From NCBI GenBank assembly GCA_026645635.1, contig JAPKMV010000141.1:1-7754 (forward strand): 7,754 nucleotides of DNA, written 5' to 3'. The stretch comes from Caldilineaceae bacterium (GTDB lineage Bacteria; Chloroflexota; Anaerolineae; Caldilineales; Caldilineaceae). Positions 1-5,732 of this stretch are shown here, piece after piece (within the stretch, counting starts at the first letter, position 1; each line of letters starts with the position of its first letter). The notes under the pieces were generated by a model. That model did no database searches and had not been told where the DNA came from. It saw only the letters and a list, made by a program, of their open reading frames with translations. Made by a program: the position numbers and the translations under genes.

Positions 1-1
1 C

Positions 2-640
2 TGGCCGGCGCCTGCTGCGGCGCTGCGGGCATTGGTTCCTGAACCGCTCAAAATCCAGGAGTTCGACGGGACATCCTGGGTTGGGGTCGTGCCTTTTCGC
101 ATGGCCGGCGTCATGCACCGGCCCCTCCCCGATCTGCCTTGGATCTCTGCCTTCCCTGAACTGAACGTGCGACTTTATGTCGAGCACGACGGCAAGCCTG
201 GCGTCTGGTTTCTCAGCCTGGACGCGACCAATTTCCTGGCCGTATGGGCGGCGCGCCTGCTCTTTCACCTGCCCTATCACCGCGCGCGCATCGACATCGC
301 CCAGCACGGCGACCGCTTTGCCTACAATTCGGCGCGCAGCCATGACGGCCCTCGTTTCCGGGCAGAGTACGGGCCGACATCGCCTGTCTATCACGCCATC
401 CCCGGCACATTGGAGCACTGGCTGACCGAGCGCTACTGTCTCTACGCCCAGGCGCCCGACGGCGCATTGTGGCGCACCGAGGTGCATCATGCGCCGTGGC
501 CGCTGCAGCAGGCGACGGCTGCGATCGCCGAGAACAGTATGCTTGCGCCCCACAGCGTGCACATTGCCGGCGCGCCCGCACTGCTGCACTTTGCACGCCG
601 GATCGACGTCATTGTCTGGGCGCCGCAGCGCGTGAGCTAG
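2..640 (+). CDS. DUF2071 / YqjF-like protein, 5' end outside window
   Basis: The reading frame is open from the first bases of the window to the TAG at 638-640. A TTG at 32 could serve as a start. However, the codons before it read WPAPAAALRALVPEPL, which matches the usual N-terminal DUF2071 pattern (W-P-V/A-P...LRPLVP), so the true start lies upstream and only the 3' part is present (212 codons plus stop). Further family hallmarks are GTSWVGVVPFRM, FPELNVRLYV, a GVWFLSLDATN block, LPYHRA, and ERYCLYA near the C-terminus. The protein looks soluble, with no obvious signal peptide in the visible part. The biochemical function of the family is unknown; as far as I recall, its fold is related to acetoacetate decarboxylase. 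It is separated from the next gene by 286 nt of repeat-bearing DNA, so it is probably an independent unit. Family assignment is strong and function is open. Confidence 0.85.
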   Translation, partial: WPAPAAALRALVPEPLKIQEFDGTSWVGVVPFRMAGVMHRPLPDLPWISAFPELNVRLYVEHDGKPGVWFLSLDATNFLAVWAARLLFHLPYHRARIDIAQHGDRFAYNSARSHDGPRFRAEYGPTSPVYHAIPGTLEHWLTERYCLYAQAPDGALWRTEVHHAPWPLQQATAAIAENSMLAPHSVHIAGAPALLHFARRIDVIVWAPQRVS

Positions 641-671
641 TGCCGGCGGGCCGAATTAGACCGATGGTGAT

Positions 672-743
672 CGTGTTGCGTGTTGCGTGCTACGTGGCGA
701 GACGCAACACGCAACACGCAGCACGCAACACGCAGCACGTAGC
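672..743. repeat. Inverted array of 7-bp repeats (consensus ACGCARC)
   Basis: Three heptamers at 675-695 (GTTGCGT, GTTGCGT, GCTACGT) are followed by a 6-nt spacer (696-701). Six heptamers in opposite orientation then fill 702-743: ACGCAAC, ACGCAAC, ACGCAGC, ACGCAAC, ACGCAGC, ACGTAGC. Positions 672-688 are an exact reverse complement of 702-718, a 17-bp stem with a 13-nt loop. The last unit (737-743) is an exact reverse complement of 689-695, so alternative foldbacks exist. It lies 31 nt after the DUF2071 stop codon. No T-run follows, so it is not a standard intrinsic terminator, though it could protect or stop a transcript. Short open frames across it encode only repetitive peptide and are not genes. 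Confidence 0.9.
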
Positions 744-880
744 TTTCGTGTTCCACCTGTAGCCCCGCATCCACCGATCGGTTGATGGTCCGGCGCCGAT
801 GGTGGGACGCAACAACCCAACTTCCTGTCGATTCCAATATCTCCCCCTTGCGCGACACTGATGCTGCCAAATGCAGCGGT
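744..880. other. Non-coding leader region before the ABC operon
   Basis: No credible gene is present here. Two weak foldbacks are visible. CCACC-(G)-ATCGG at 771-781 can pair with CCGAT-GGTGG at 796-805, with one bulged base and a 14-nt loop. GCTGC at 863-867 can pair with GCAGC at 873-877 across a 5-nt loop. I could not place a convincing -35/-10 pair, so the promoter of the downstream operon remains unlocated within this stretch. Confidence 0.4.
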
Positions 881-904
881 GCGGGTCACGTAGTTGTCAC
901 CCGC
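881..904. promoter_or_regulatory. 24-bp near-perfect palindrome, candidate operator upstream of ABC operon
   Basis: GCGGGTCAC (881-889) and GTCACCCGC (896-904) are inverted repeats matching at 8 of 9 positions, separated by 6 nt. Read in the same direction, GTCAC also occurs twice (885-889 and 896-900), with starts 11 bp apart, about one helical turn. The element ends 22 nt before the ATG of the ABC ATPase gene and just upstream of its ribosome binding site. It could be a binding site for a dimeric regulator, such as the NarL-type regulator encoded in the same cluster, or an RNA hairpin in the leader. The symmetry is seen directly; any binding partner is inference. Confidence 0.4.
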
Positions 905-926
905 CGGTGGAGTGGAAGGAGTCTTT

Positions 927-1841
927 ATGCAATCCGTGATTGAAGTGAGCAACCTGCGCAAGCGCTATGGCAGCACGCTTGCCGTCGACGACATCTCCCT
1001 GACTGTTCAGCCAGGCGAGATCTTCGGCATCCTGGGGCCGAACGGCGCCGGCAAGAGTACGCTTGTCGAAACGATCGTGGGGCTGCGTCAGCCCGATGCC
1101 GGCGCCGTGCGCGTCCTGGGGTTGGACCCGCAGCGCGAGCACAACCGGCTGGTGCAGCGCATCGGCATCCAGCTTCAACATGCCGCGCTGCCGGATCGCC
1201 TTGCCGTGTGGGAAGCGCTCGACCTCTTTGCTTCCTTCTATGTGCGCACAACGCCCTGGCAGCCGCTGCTGGAGGCGTGGGGGCTGGCGGAAAAGCGCAA
1301 CACCCTGTTTGCCAATCTCTCCGGTGGCCAGAAACAGCGGCTTTTCATTGCGCTGGCGCTGGTCAATGACCCCGAAGTCGTCTTTCTGGACGAGCTGACC
1401 ACCGGTCTCGACCCGCAAGCGCGGCGCGCCACGTGGGATCTCGTCCAGAGGATCCGCAGCCAGGGCAAGACCGTCGTCCTCGTCACCCATTTCATGGACG
1501 AAGCACAGTTTCTGTGCGACCGGCTGGCCATCATCGACGCCGGGCGCGTGATCGCCCTGGACACGCCGGCCAACCTGGTGCGCGGGCTGGACGGCGGCAG
1601 CCGCGTGATCTTTGCCGCCAATGGCGCCACGCCGCTGCAAGCGCTGCGGGCGCTGCCCGGCGTCAGCCAGGTCGAGCGCAGCCAGGGCGACGTGATCGTC
1701 TCCGGGCGCGGCGACACCTTCGTCAGCGACGTGGTCGCGCTGCTGGCCGCGTCCGGTTCGCCCTTCCAGAATCTCCGCACAGAACAGGCCGACCTGGAAG
1801 ATGTGTTCATGGCCCGCACCGGGCGCCGGCTGCGCGATTGA
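927..1841 (+). CDS. ABC transporter ATP-binding protein, ABC-2 (drug/polysaccharide-type) exporter
   Basis: This 304-residue cytoplasmic ATPase powers an ABC-2 exporter. All nucleotide-binding motifs are present: Walker A GPNGAGKST (37-45), Q-loop Q84 in IGIQLQ, signature LSGGQKQRL (131-139), Walker B VVFLDE (151-156), D-loop TGLD (159-162) and the switch histidine H188 in VTHFMDEA. The C-terminal 90 or so residues form the extension typical of the CcmA/DrrA-like subfamily, ending in the characteristic LEDVFMARTGRRLRD. The ATG at 927 is preferred over an earlier in-frame ATG at 894, because GGAAGGA at 914-920 is correctly spaced and the protein then begins at the conserved IEVSNLRKRYG strand. 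The permease gene follows after 40 nt and is the obvious partner. The transported substrate cannot be read from sequence; drugs, lipids and peptides are all known for this subfamily. Confidence 0.95.
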   Translation: MQSVIEVSNLRKRYGSTLAVDDISLTVQPGEIFGILGPNGAGKSTLVETIVGLRQPDAGAVRVLGLDPQREHNRLVQRIGIQLQHAALPDRLAVWEALDLFASFYVRTTPWQPLLEAWGLAEKRNTLFANLSGGQKQRLFIALALVNDPEVVFLDELTTGLDPQARRATWDLVQRIRSQGKTVVLVTHFMDEAQFLCDRLAIIDAGRVIALDTPANLVRGLDGGSRVIFAANGATPLQALRALPGVSQVERSQGDVIVSGRGDTFVSDVVALLAASGSPFQNLRTEQADLEDVFMARTGRRLRD

Positions 1842-1881
1842 CCCGCTTTCCATTTTCAACTTGCCGCAAAGGAGGAATCTC

Positions 1882-2619
1882 ATGCATAGCTTTCTAAAAT
1901 TGTCCGTAGTTCAGTTCAAGCTCTTTTTGCGCGAACCGGTTGCCTTCTTCTTCACCCTGGTCTTTCCCCTGCTGCTGCTCCTGCTCTTTGGCCTGGTTTG
2001 GGGCAATGAGCCGGCTGCCATCTACGGCGGCTTCGGTTATATCGACCAGGCTGTGCCCGGGCTGGCCGCGGTCATCATTGGCACCATCGCGTTGATGAGT
2101 GTGCCCGTCGCCACCGCCGCCGCCCGCGAGCAGAAGATCCTGCGCCGATTCCGCGCAACGCCGATGCGCGCCCAGAGCTATCTGGCGGCGCAGGTTGTGG
2201 TCTATCTCGTGCTCGCCCTGGCCGGCATGGCGCTGTTGATCGTGGCCGCCTCGCTGTTCTTCGGCCTCCGCTTCTCCGGCAACTGGTTCGCCGTCACCGC
2301 CGCTTTTGTCTTCTGCACCATGGCTTTCGTGGCCGTGGGCTATCTGGTCGCGGGCCTGGCGCCCACCAGCCGTGTAGCCCAGGTGGCTGGCCAGTTGATC
2401 TTCTTCCCGCTCATGTTCCTTTCCGGCGCCACAATTCCCTTGCAGGTGATGCCGGACGGTGTGCGGCAGGCTGCCGCGTGGCTGCCGATGACCCAGACGG
2501 TTCTGCTGCTGCAAGGGCTGTGGTTCGGTCAGGGGTGGAATCTGCCGGCGTTGGCCATGATGGCTGTATTGCTGGTTGTCGGCGCGCTGCTCGCCGCCCC
2601 TGCTTTCCGGTGGGAATAG
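1882..2619 (+). CDS. ABC-2 type transporter permease
   Basis: This 245-residue integral membrane protein forms the membrane half of the exporter and presumably works as a dimer with the preceding ATPase. About six hydrophobic spans are visible, near residues 19-40, 57-79, 103-129, 137-160, 168-190 and 221-243. After span 2 comes the cytoplasmic coupling segment REQKILRRFRATPM (82-95), the usual ABC-2 signature. FPLMFLSGATIPLQVMP (175-191) and WLPMTQTV (200-207) match the conserved region around the fifth span. The start at 1882 is set by a strong AAAGGAGG at 1868-1875, 6 nt upstream. An in-frame ATG at 1801 lies inside the ATPase gene and would add a non-hydrophobic tail. The size is normal for the compact single-domain members of the family. 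The histidine kinase gene follows after 49 nt. Confidence 0.93.
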   Translation: MHSFLKLSVVQFKLFLREPVAFFFTLVFPLLLLLLFGLVWGNEPAAIYGGFGYIDQAVPGLAAVIIGTIALMSVPVATAAAREQKILRRFRATPMRAQSYLAAQVVVYLVLALAGMALLIVAASLFFGLRFSGNWFAVTAAFVFCTMAFVAVGYLVAGLAPTSRVAQVAGQLIFFPLMFLSGATIPLQVMPDGVRQAAAWLPMTQTVLLLQGLWFGQGWNLPALAMMAVLLVVGALLAAPAFRWE

Positions 2620-2668
2620 CGTGTGATAGACTGCGCCCCTGCCATCGCGCCGATCGGAGCCTGGAACC

Positions 2669-3925
2669 ATGACGATGCAACATGACAACCACAGCCTGCC
2701 TGTGCGAACCGCGCCGAGCGCCTGGCATCAACGGTACTGGGTCTGGGGCGCCATCTTCTATGGCTCACTTGCCTTGCCGCTGCTCGCCTACTGGCTCGAC
2801 CCGGCGCCGGCTGCGACGCAAAATTGGCTTGTCTCCGCAGTCGTGTTTGCGCTTGCCGGCGCCCATCTGCTCTACAGGCAGCTTGCTGCTGTCCACGACC
2901 TGTCGCCACACCGGCGGCAGGTCGTGGATGTGGCTTACGTCGTGTGGCTGGTGGTCGGCTGCTTCCTGCTGGTCACGGTTGATCCTATCTTCCGCTTCAC
3001 GCTTGGAGGTGTCTACAGCCAACTCTACCTGACGCAGCCCCTGCCGCGTGCTGTCGCCGGCGTCACCGGCCTGTGCGTGCTCCTGCTGGTGCAGGAGAGT
3101 GTCAACCAGGGAGTTGGCGCCGCCCTCGCCGATCCGGGGCTGTGGATACTTTTGCTTACGTCGGGTATGTCGGTGCTTGCCGCCCTCTGGATTTATCGCA
3201 TCATCGTCCAGAGCGAGGAGCGCCACCAACTGATCCTGGCGCTGGAAGAGACGCAAGCACGGCTGGCCGCCTCCGAACGGGAGGCAGGCATGCTGGCCGA
3301 GCGCCAACGGCTTGCCCGCGAGATTCACGATACACTGGCGCAGGGCTTCACCAGCATTGTCATGCACCTGGAAGCGGCCGAACAGGCGCTGCCTGACGCA
3401 CCGAACACCGCCAGCGCACGCCACTATCTCGACCAGGCGCGGTGCACGGCGCGTGCGAGCTTAACCCAGGCGCGCGCCGTGGTGGCCGACCTGCGCCCCG
3501 ATCTGCTGGTGCAGAATTCGCTGCCCGCTGCGCTGGAGCGGGTCGTGGCGCAGTGGCGCACGGAAAGCGGCATAGCCGCCTCTTTTGCGGTGACGGGCGA
3601 GCCGCTCGTCCCTGCGCCTGATGTGGACATCACCTTGCTGCGCGCCTTGCAGGAGGCGCTGGCCAACGTGCGCAAACATGCCCAGGCCACGACCGTGGCC
3701 GTCACCCTCTCCTACATGGACGATCTGGTGGCGCTGGATGTACAGGATGACGGCGTGGGCATGGCGGCTCAGCCGGTCGGGCCGTATGCGCTGTACCTCG
3801 ACGCGGGCGGATTCGGTCTGGTTGCCATGCGCGAACGGGTCGAGCAACTCGGCGGCGCGCTGCTCGTGGAGAGTGCACCGCAACAGGGTACGACGGTCGT
3901 GGTGCAGATTCCGGTCGCCGTTTGA
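2669..3925 (+). CDS. Membrane-bound sensor histidine kinase, NarL/DesK (HisKA_3) family
   Basis: This 418-residue kinase phosphorylates the adjacent response regulator. The N-terminal 180 residues hold several hydrophobic spans (near 24-42, 54-70, 88-104, 126-142 and 157-178) joined by short loops, with no recognisable extracytoplasmic sensor domain. A coiled-coil-like linker (181-212) leads to the HisKA_3 helix ERQRLAREIHDTLAQG. In it H220 is the phosphoacceptor, and the following D221-x-x-x-Q225 is the phosphatase motif known in this family. The HATPase_c domain shows the N-box QEALANVRKH (N333), the G-box DDGVGM (360-365) and a second glycine segment GFGLVAMRERVEQLGG (381-396). The ATG at 2669 has GGAG at 2656-2659, 9 nt upstream; a second ATG at 2675 is less well placed. 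The gene lies 49 nt after the permease and 33 nt before its regulator. Direct sensing of membrane stress or of the exporter is plausible but inferred. Confidence 0.94.
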   Translation: MTMQHDNHSLPVRTAPSAWHQRYWVWGAIFYGSLALPLLAYWLDPAPAATQNWLVSAVVFALAGAHLLYRQLAAVHDLSPHRRQVVDVAYVVWLVVGCFLLVTVDPIFRFTLGGVYSQLYLTQPLPRAVAGVTGLCVLLLVQESVNQGVGAALADPGLWILLLTSGMSVLAALWIYRIIVQSEERHQLILALEETQARLAASEREAGMLAERQRLAREIHDTLAQGFTSIVMHLEAAEQALPDAPNTASARHYLDQARCTARASLTQARAVVADLRPDLLVQNSLPAALERVVAQWRTESGIAASFAVTGEPLVPAPDVDITLLRALQEALANVRKHAQATTVAVTLSYMDDLVALDVQDDGVGMAAQPVGPYALYLDAGGFGLVAMRERVEQLGGALLVESAPQQGTTVVVQIPVAV

Positions 3926-3958
3926 CAGCCCAGGCCGACCACCAAGAAGGAGTGGAAT

Positions 3959-4594
3959 GTGACGCCAATTCGTCTCTTGATCGTGGATGATCACCCGGTG
4001 GTGCGCGCCGGGATCGAAGGGATGCTGGCCAGCCAGCCTGACCTGGAGATTGTGGGGCAGGCAGCGGACGGCGCCGGCGCCATCGATCTTTGCGCAGATC
4101 TGCACCCGGCTGTGGTGCTCATGGACCTGCGCATGGCCGGCATGGATGGCGTGGCCGCGACGCGCGCGATCAAGAGCCGGTTTCCGGCCATCCAGGTGCT
4201 TGTGCTGACCACCTATGACAGTGACGCCGACATCCTCCGCGCCATCGAGGCGGGCGCCACCGGTTATCTGCTCAAAGACACGCCGCGCGAGCAGTTGTTT
4301 CAAGCCATTCGCGCCGCGGCGCGGGGAGAAGCAGCCTTGGCGCCGACCGTTGCCGCGCGCCTGATGACCCGCATGCGTGCGCCGGCTGAGGAGGCGCTGA
4401 GCGCGCGCGAGGTCGAAGTGTTGGCGTGGGTGGCGCGGGGCGCCAGCAACCGGCAGGTTGGCCGCGAACTCCACATCAGCGAAGCCACGGTCAAGACGCA
4501 CCTGATCCACATCTTCGACAAACTGGGCGTTGCCGACCGCACGGCTGCCGTCACCACGGCGTTGGAACGGGGCATTTTGTCGCTGGAAGGTTGA
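3959..4594 (+). CDS. Response regulator, NarL/FixJ family with LuxR-type HTH
   Basis: This 211-residue two-domain transcription factor is the partner of the preceding kinase. The receiver domain (about 1-122) has the acidic pair D10-D11, phosphoacceptor D56 in LMDLRM, the switch threonine T84 and the conserved lysine K106 in YLLKDT. After a short linker, the LuxR-type helix-turn-helix covers about 147-200 (LSAREVEVLAWVARGASNRQ, then ISEATVKTHLIHIFDKLGV). The start is a GTG at 3959, 6 nt after AAGGAG at 3947-3952. The ATG at 3957 is out of frame and meets a stop at once. It is probably the last gene of the ABC/two-component operon. The likely role is phosphorylation-dependent DNA binding as a dimer, possibly at the palindrome before the ABC ATPase gene, which would make an autoregulated resistance or export module. 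The target is inferred; the family is certain. Confidence 0.95.
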   Translation: MTPIRLLIVDDHPVVRAGIEGMLASQPDLEIVGQAADGAGAIDLCADLHPAVVLMDLRMAGMDGVAATRAIKSRFPAIQVLVLTTYDSDADILRAIEAGATGYLLKDTPREQLFQAIRAAARGEAALAPTVAARLMTRMRAPAEEALSAREVEVLAWVARGASNRQVGRELHISEATVKTHLIHIFDKLGVADRTAAVTTALERGILSLEG

Positions 4595-4707
4595 GTAGCT
4601 GGCGTTCAACACACGGGCAGCAACCATTGCGCAGCAGCGGGATGTAGCACAGAAACTGCACCTACGTTTTTCGCCCCAACCGCGGGATAGACCAGCAGCG
4701 TACAATC

Positions 4708-4736
4708 TTGACAAATATGAATATCGGATATACGGT
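4708..4736 (+). promoter_or_regulatory. Putative sigma70-type promoter for the Fic gene
   Basis: A perfect -35 hexamer TTGACA (4708-4713) is followed after 17 nt by TACGGT (4731-4736), which matches the -10 consensus at three positions, including the important first and second bases. A transcript starting the usual 6-7 nt downstream would begin at or next to 4743, the A of the Fic ATG. No Shine-Dalgarno sequence lies before that ATG. Both facts fit a leaderless mRNA. The alternative -10 TATACG at 4729 would leave a short 15-nt spacer. Confidence 0.4.
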
Positions 4737-4755
4737 CTTTGTATGTATCCGATAC
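4721..4755. promoter_or_regulatory. Twin 11-bp palindromes, candidate operators at the Fic gene start
   Basis: ATATC-G-GATAT (4721-4731) and GTATC-C-GATAC (4745-4755) are each perfect palindromes around one central base and share the core TATCSGATA. Their centres are 24 bp apart. The first overlaps the presumed -10 region and the second overlaps codons 1-5 of the Fic gene. Together they also form an inverted pair, because TATCGGATA at 4722-4730 is the exact reverse complement of TATCCGATA at 4746-4754. The position is ideal for repression by a dimeric regulator. The regulator is unknown; autoregulation by the Fic protein's C-terminal domain is one possibility. Confidence 0.45.
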
Positions 4756-5711
4756 CGATGCCTGGCAATACACTGCTGGAAGCGCGCTTGCTGATACGGC
4801 TTGACCAGAAGAAGCACGACCTCGACGCGCTGCGCCCGCTGCCGACGGCGGCTTTGCGGCGCTTGCAGGAACAGTTGACGCTGGAATGGATCTACAACTC
4901 CAACGCCATCGAAGGCAACACCCTCACCTTGCAGGAGACGCGCCTCATCCTGGAAACCGGGCTGACCATTGGCGGCAAGAGTCTGCGCGAGCACTTCGAG
5001 GTGACCAACCACCGCACCGCCATTGCCTATGTGGAGGCGCTCGTACAGGAGCAGGAACCGGTTTCCGCCTTTCATGTGCGCCAGATTCATCGCCTGGTGA
5101 TGGCGCAGATCGACGACGAAGCCGCTGGCGTCTACCGTCAGTTGCCGGTGCGCATTGCCGGGGCGACGCACACACCGCCAGTCGCGTGGGAAGTTGAGCG
5201 CCTGATGACGGAATGGAGCGACTGGCTGGCTTGCGCGGCCCAGGAACTGCATCCGGTGGCGCGCGCAGCGCTGGCGCATCACCGTCTGGTTGCGATCCAT
5301 CCCTTTCTTGATGGCAACGGGCGCACGGCGCGGTTGGTGATGAATCTGCTGCTCCTGCGCGACGGTTATCCGCCGACCGTGATCCTCAAGCTGAACCGCG
5401 GGCAGTACTATCGGGTGCTGGCGCAGGCGGATGCCGGGCGGATGGCGCCGTTTGTCAACTTTGTCGGGCGCGCCGTGGAACGCAGCCTGACGCTCTACCT
5501 GGAGGCGTGTACGGTGCAGACGGCGGCGCCGCTCGCTGACGATGCGTGGATTCCGCTACGTCAGGCTGCGTCGGGGACGCCCTACAGCCAGGAGTACCTG
5601 AGCTTGCTGGCGCGCATTGGGCGGCTGGAGGCTGTTAAGCGCGGCCGCAACTGGTATACGACCCGCCGCGCCGTCGATGCGTACCAACGTTCGATCACGG
5701 CGTCCGGGTAA
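4743..5711 (+). CDS. Fic-domain protein (probable AMP transferase) with N-terminal inhibitory motif and C-terminal HTH-like domain
   Basis: This 322-residue soluble protein carries the full Fic active-site motif HPFLDGNGRTAR (186-197). H186 is the catalytic base, and the Gly-Asn-Gly-Arg loop binds the nucleotide phosphates. Such enzymes usually transfer AMP from ATP to a hydroxyl side chain of a target protein. The inhibitory helix motif S53-x-x-x-E57-G58 (SNAIEG) lies before the Fic core, making this a class II, self-inhibited Fic protein. PVRIAGATHTPP (135-146) fits the target-docking flap. The C-terminal 55 residues (PLRQAASGTPYSQEYLSLLA, then GRNWYTTRRAVDAY) look like a small helix-turn-helix or MerR-like winged domain. 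The ATG at 4743 gives full family length; an in-frame stop at 4719 excludes an earlier start, and M6 (4758) is an alternative. There is no Shine-Dalgarno. No antitoxin gene is adjacent, as expected for class II. The target is unknown. Confidence 0.92.
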   Translation: MYPIPMPGNTLLEARLLIRLDQKKHDLDALRPLPTAALRRLQEQLTLEWIYNSNAIEGNTLTLQETRLILETGLTIGGKSLREHFEVTNHRTAIAYVEALVQEQEPVSAFHVRQIHRLVMAQIDDEAAGVYRQLPVRIAGATHTPPVAWEVERLMTEWSDWLACAAQELHPVARAALAHHRLVAIHPFLDGNGRTARLVMNLLLLRDGYPPTVILKLNRGQYYRVLAQADAGRMAPFVNFVGRAVERSLTLYLEACTVQTAAPLADDAWIPLRQAASGTPYSQEYLSLLARIGRLEAVKRGRNWYTTRRAVDAYQRSITASG

Positions 5712-5732
5712 CCGTTCATCCAGTTGAAATTG

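Noticed and set aside
672..743. Possible CRISPR array or iteron-type replication origin
   Set aside because: The units are contiguous 7-mers without unique spacers, with no cas, rep or dnaA gene and no AT-rich unwinding region nearby.
637..961. Small open frames encoding RVACCVLRVAC-like peptides over the heptad repeats
   Set aside because: The peptides are simply the translation of the 7-bp repeat in a frame without stops. They have no ribosome binding site and no independent coding signal.
897..1883. 328-codon minus-strand open frame opposite the ABC ATPase gene
   Set aside because: This is a shadow of a gene with every ABC motif, and its composition is not protein-like.
2650..2657. CCGATCGG palindrome upstream of the kinase gene
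   Set aside because: An 8-bp palindrome overlapping the ribosome binding site is expected by chance in GC-rich DNA, and no second copy or spacing pattern was seen nearby.
4644..4671. Possible intrinsic terminator after the response regulator gene
   Set aside because: Only GTAG and CTAC pair, across a 14-nt loop, before a five-T run. The stem is too weak to support a terminator call.
3461..4768. 435-codon minus-strand open frame opposite the kinase and regulator genes
   Set aside because: It lies antisense to two genes with complete catalytic motifs. It is rich in His, Arg and Gly with no recognisable domain.
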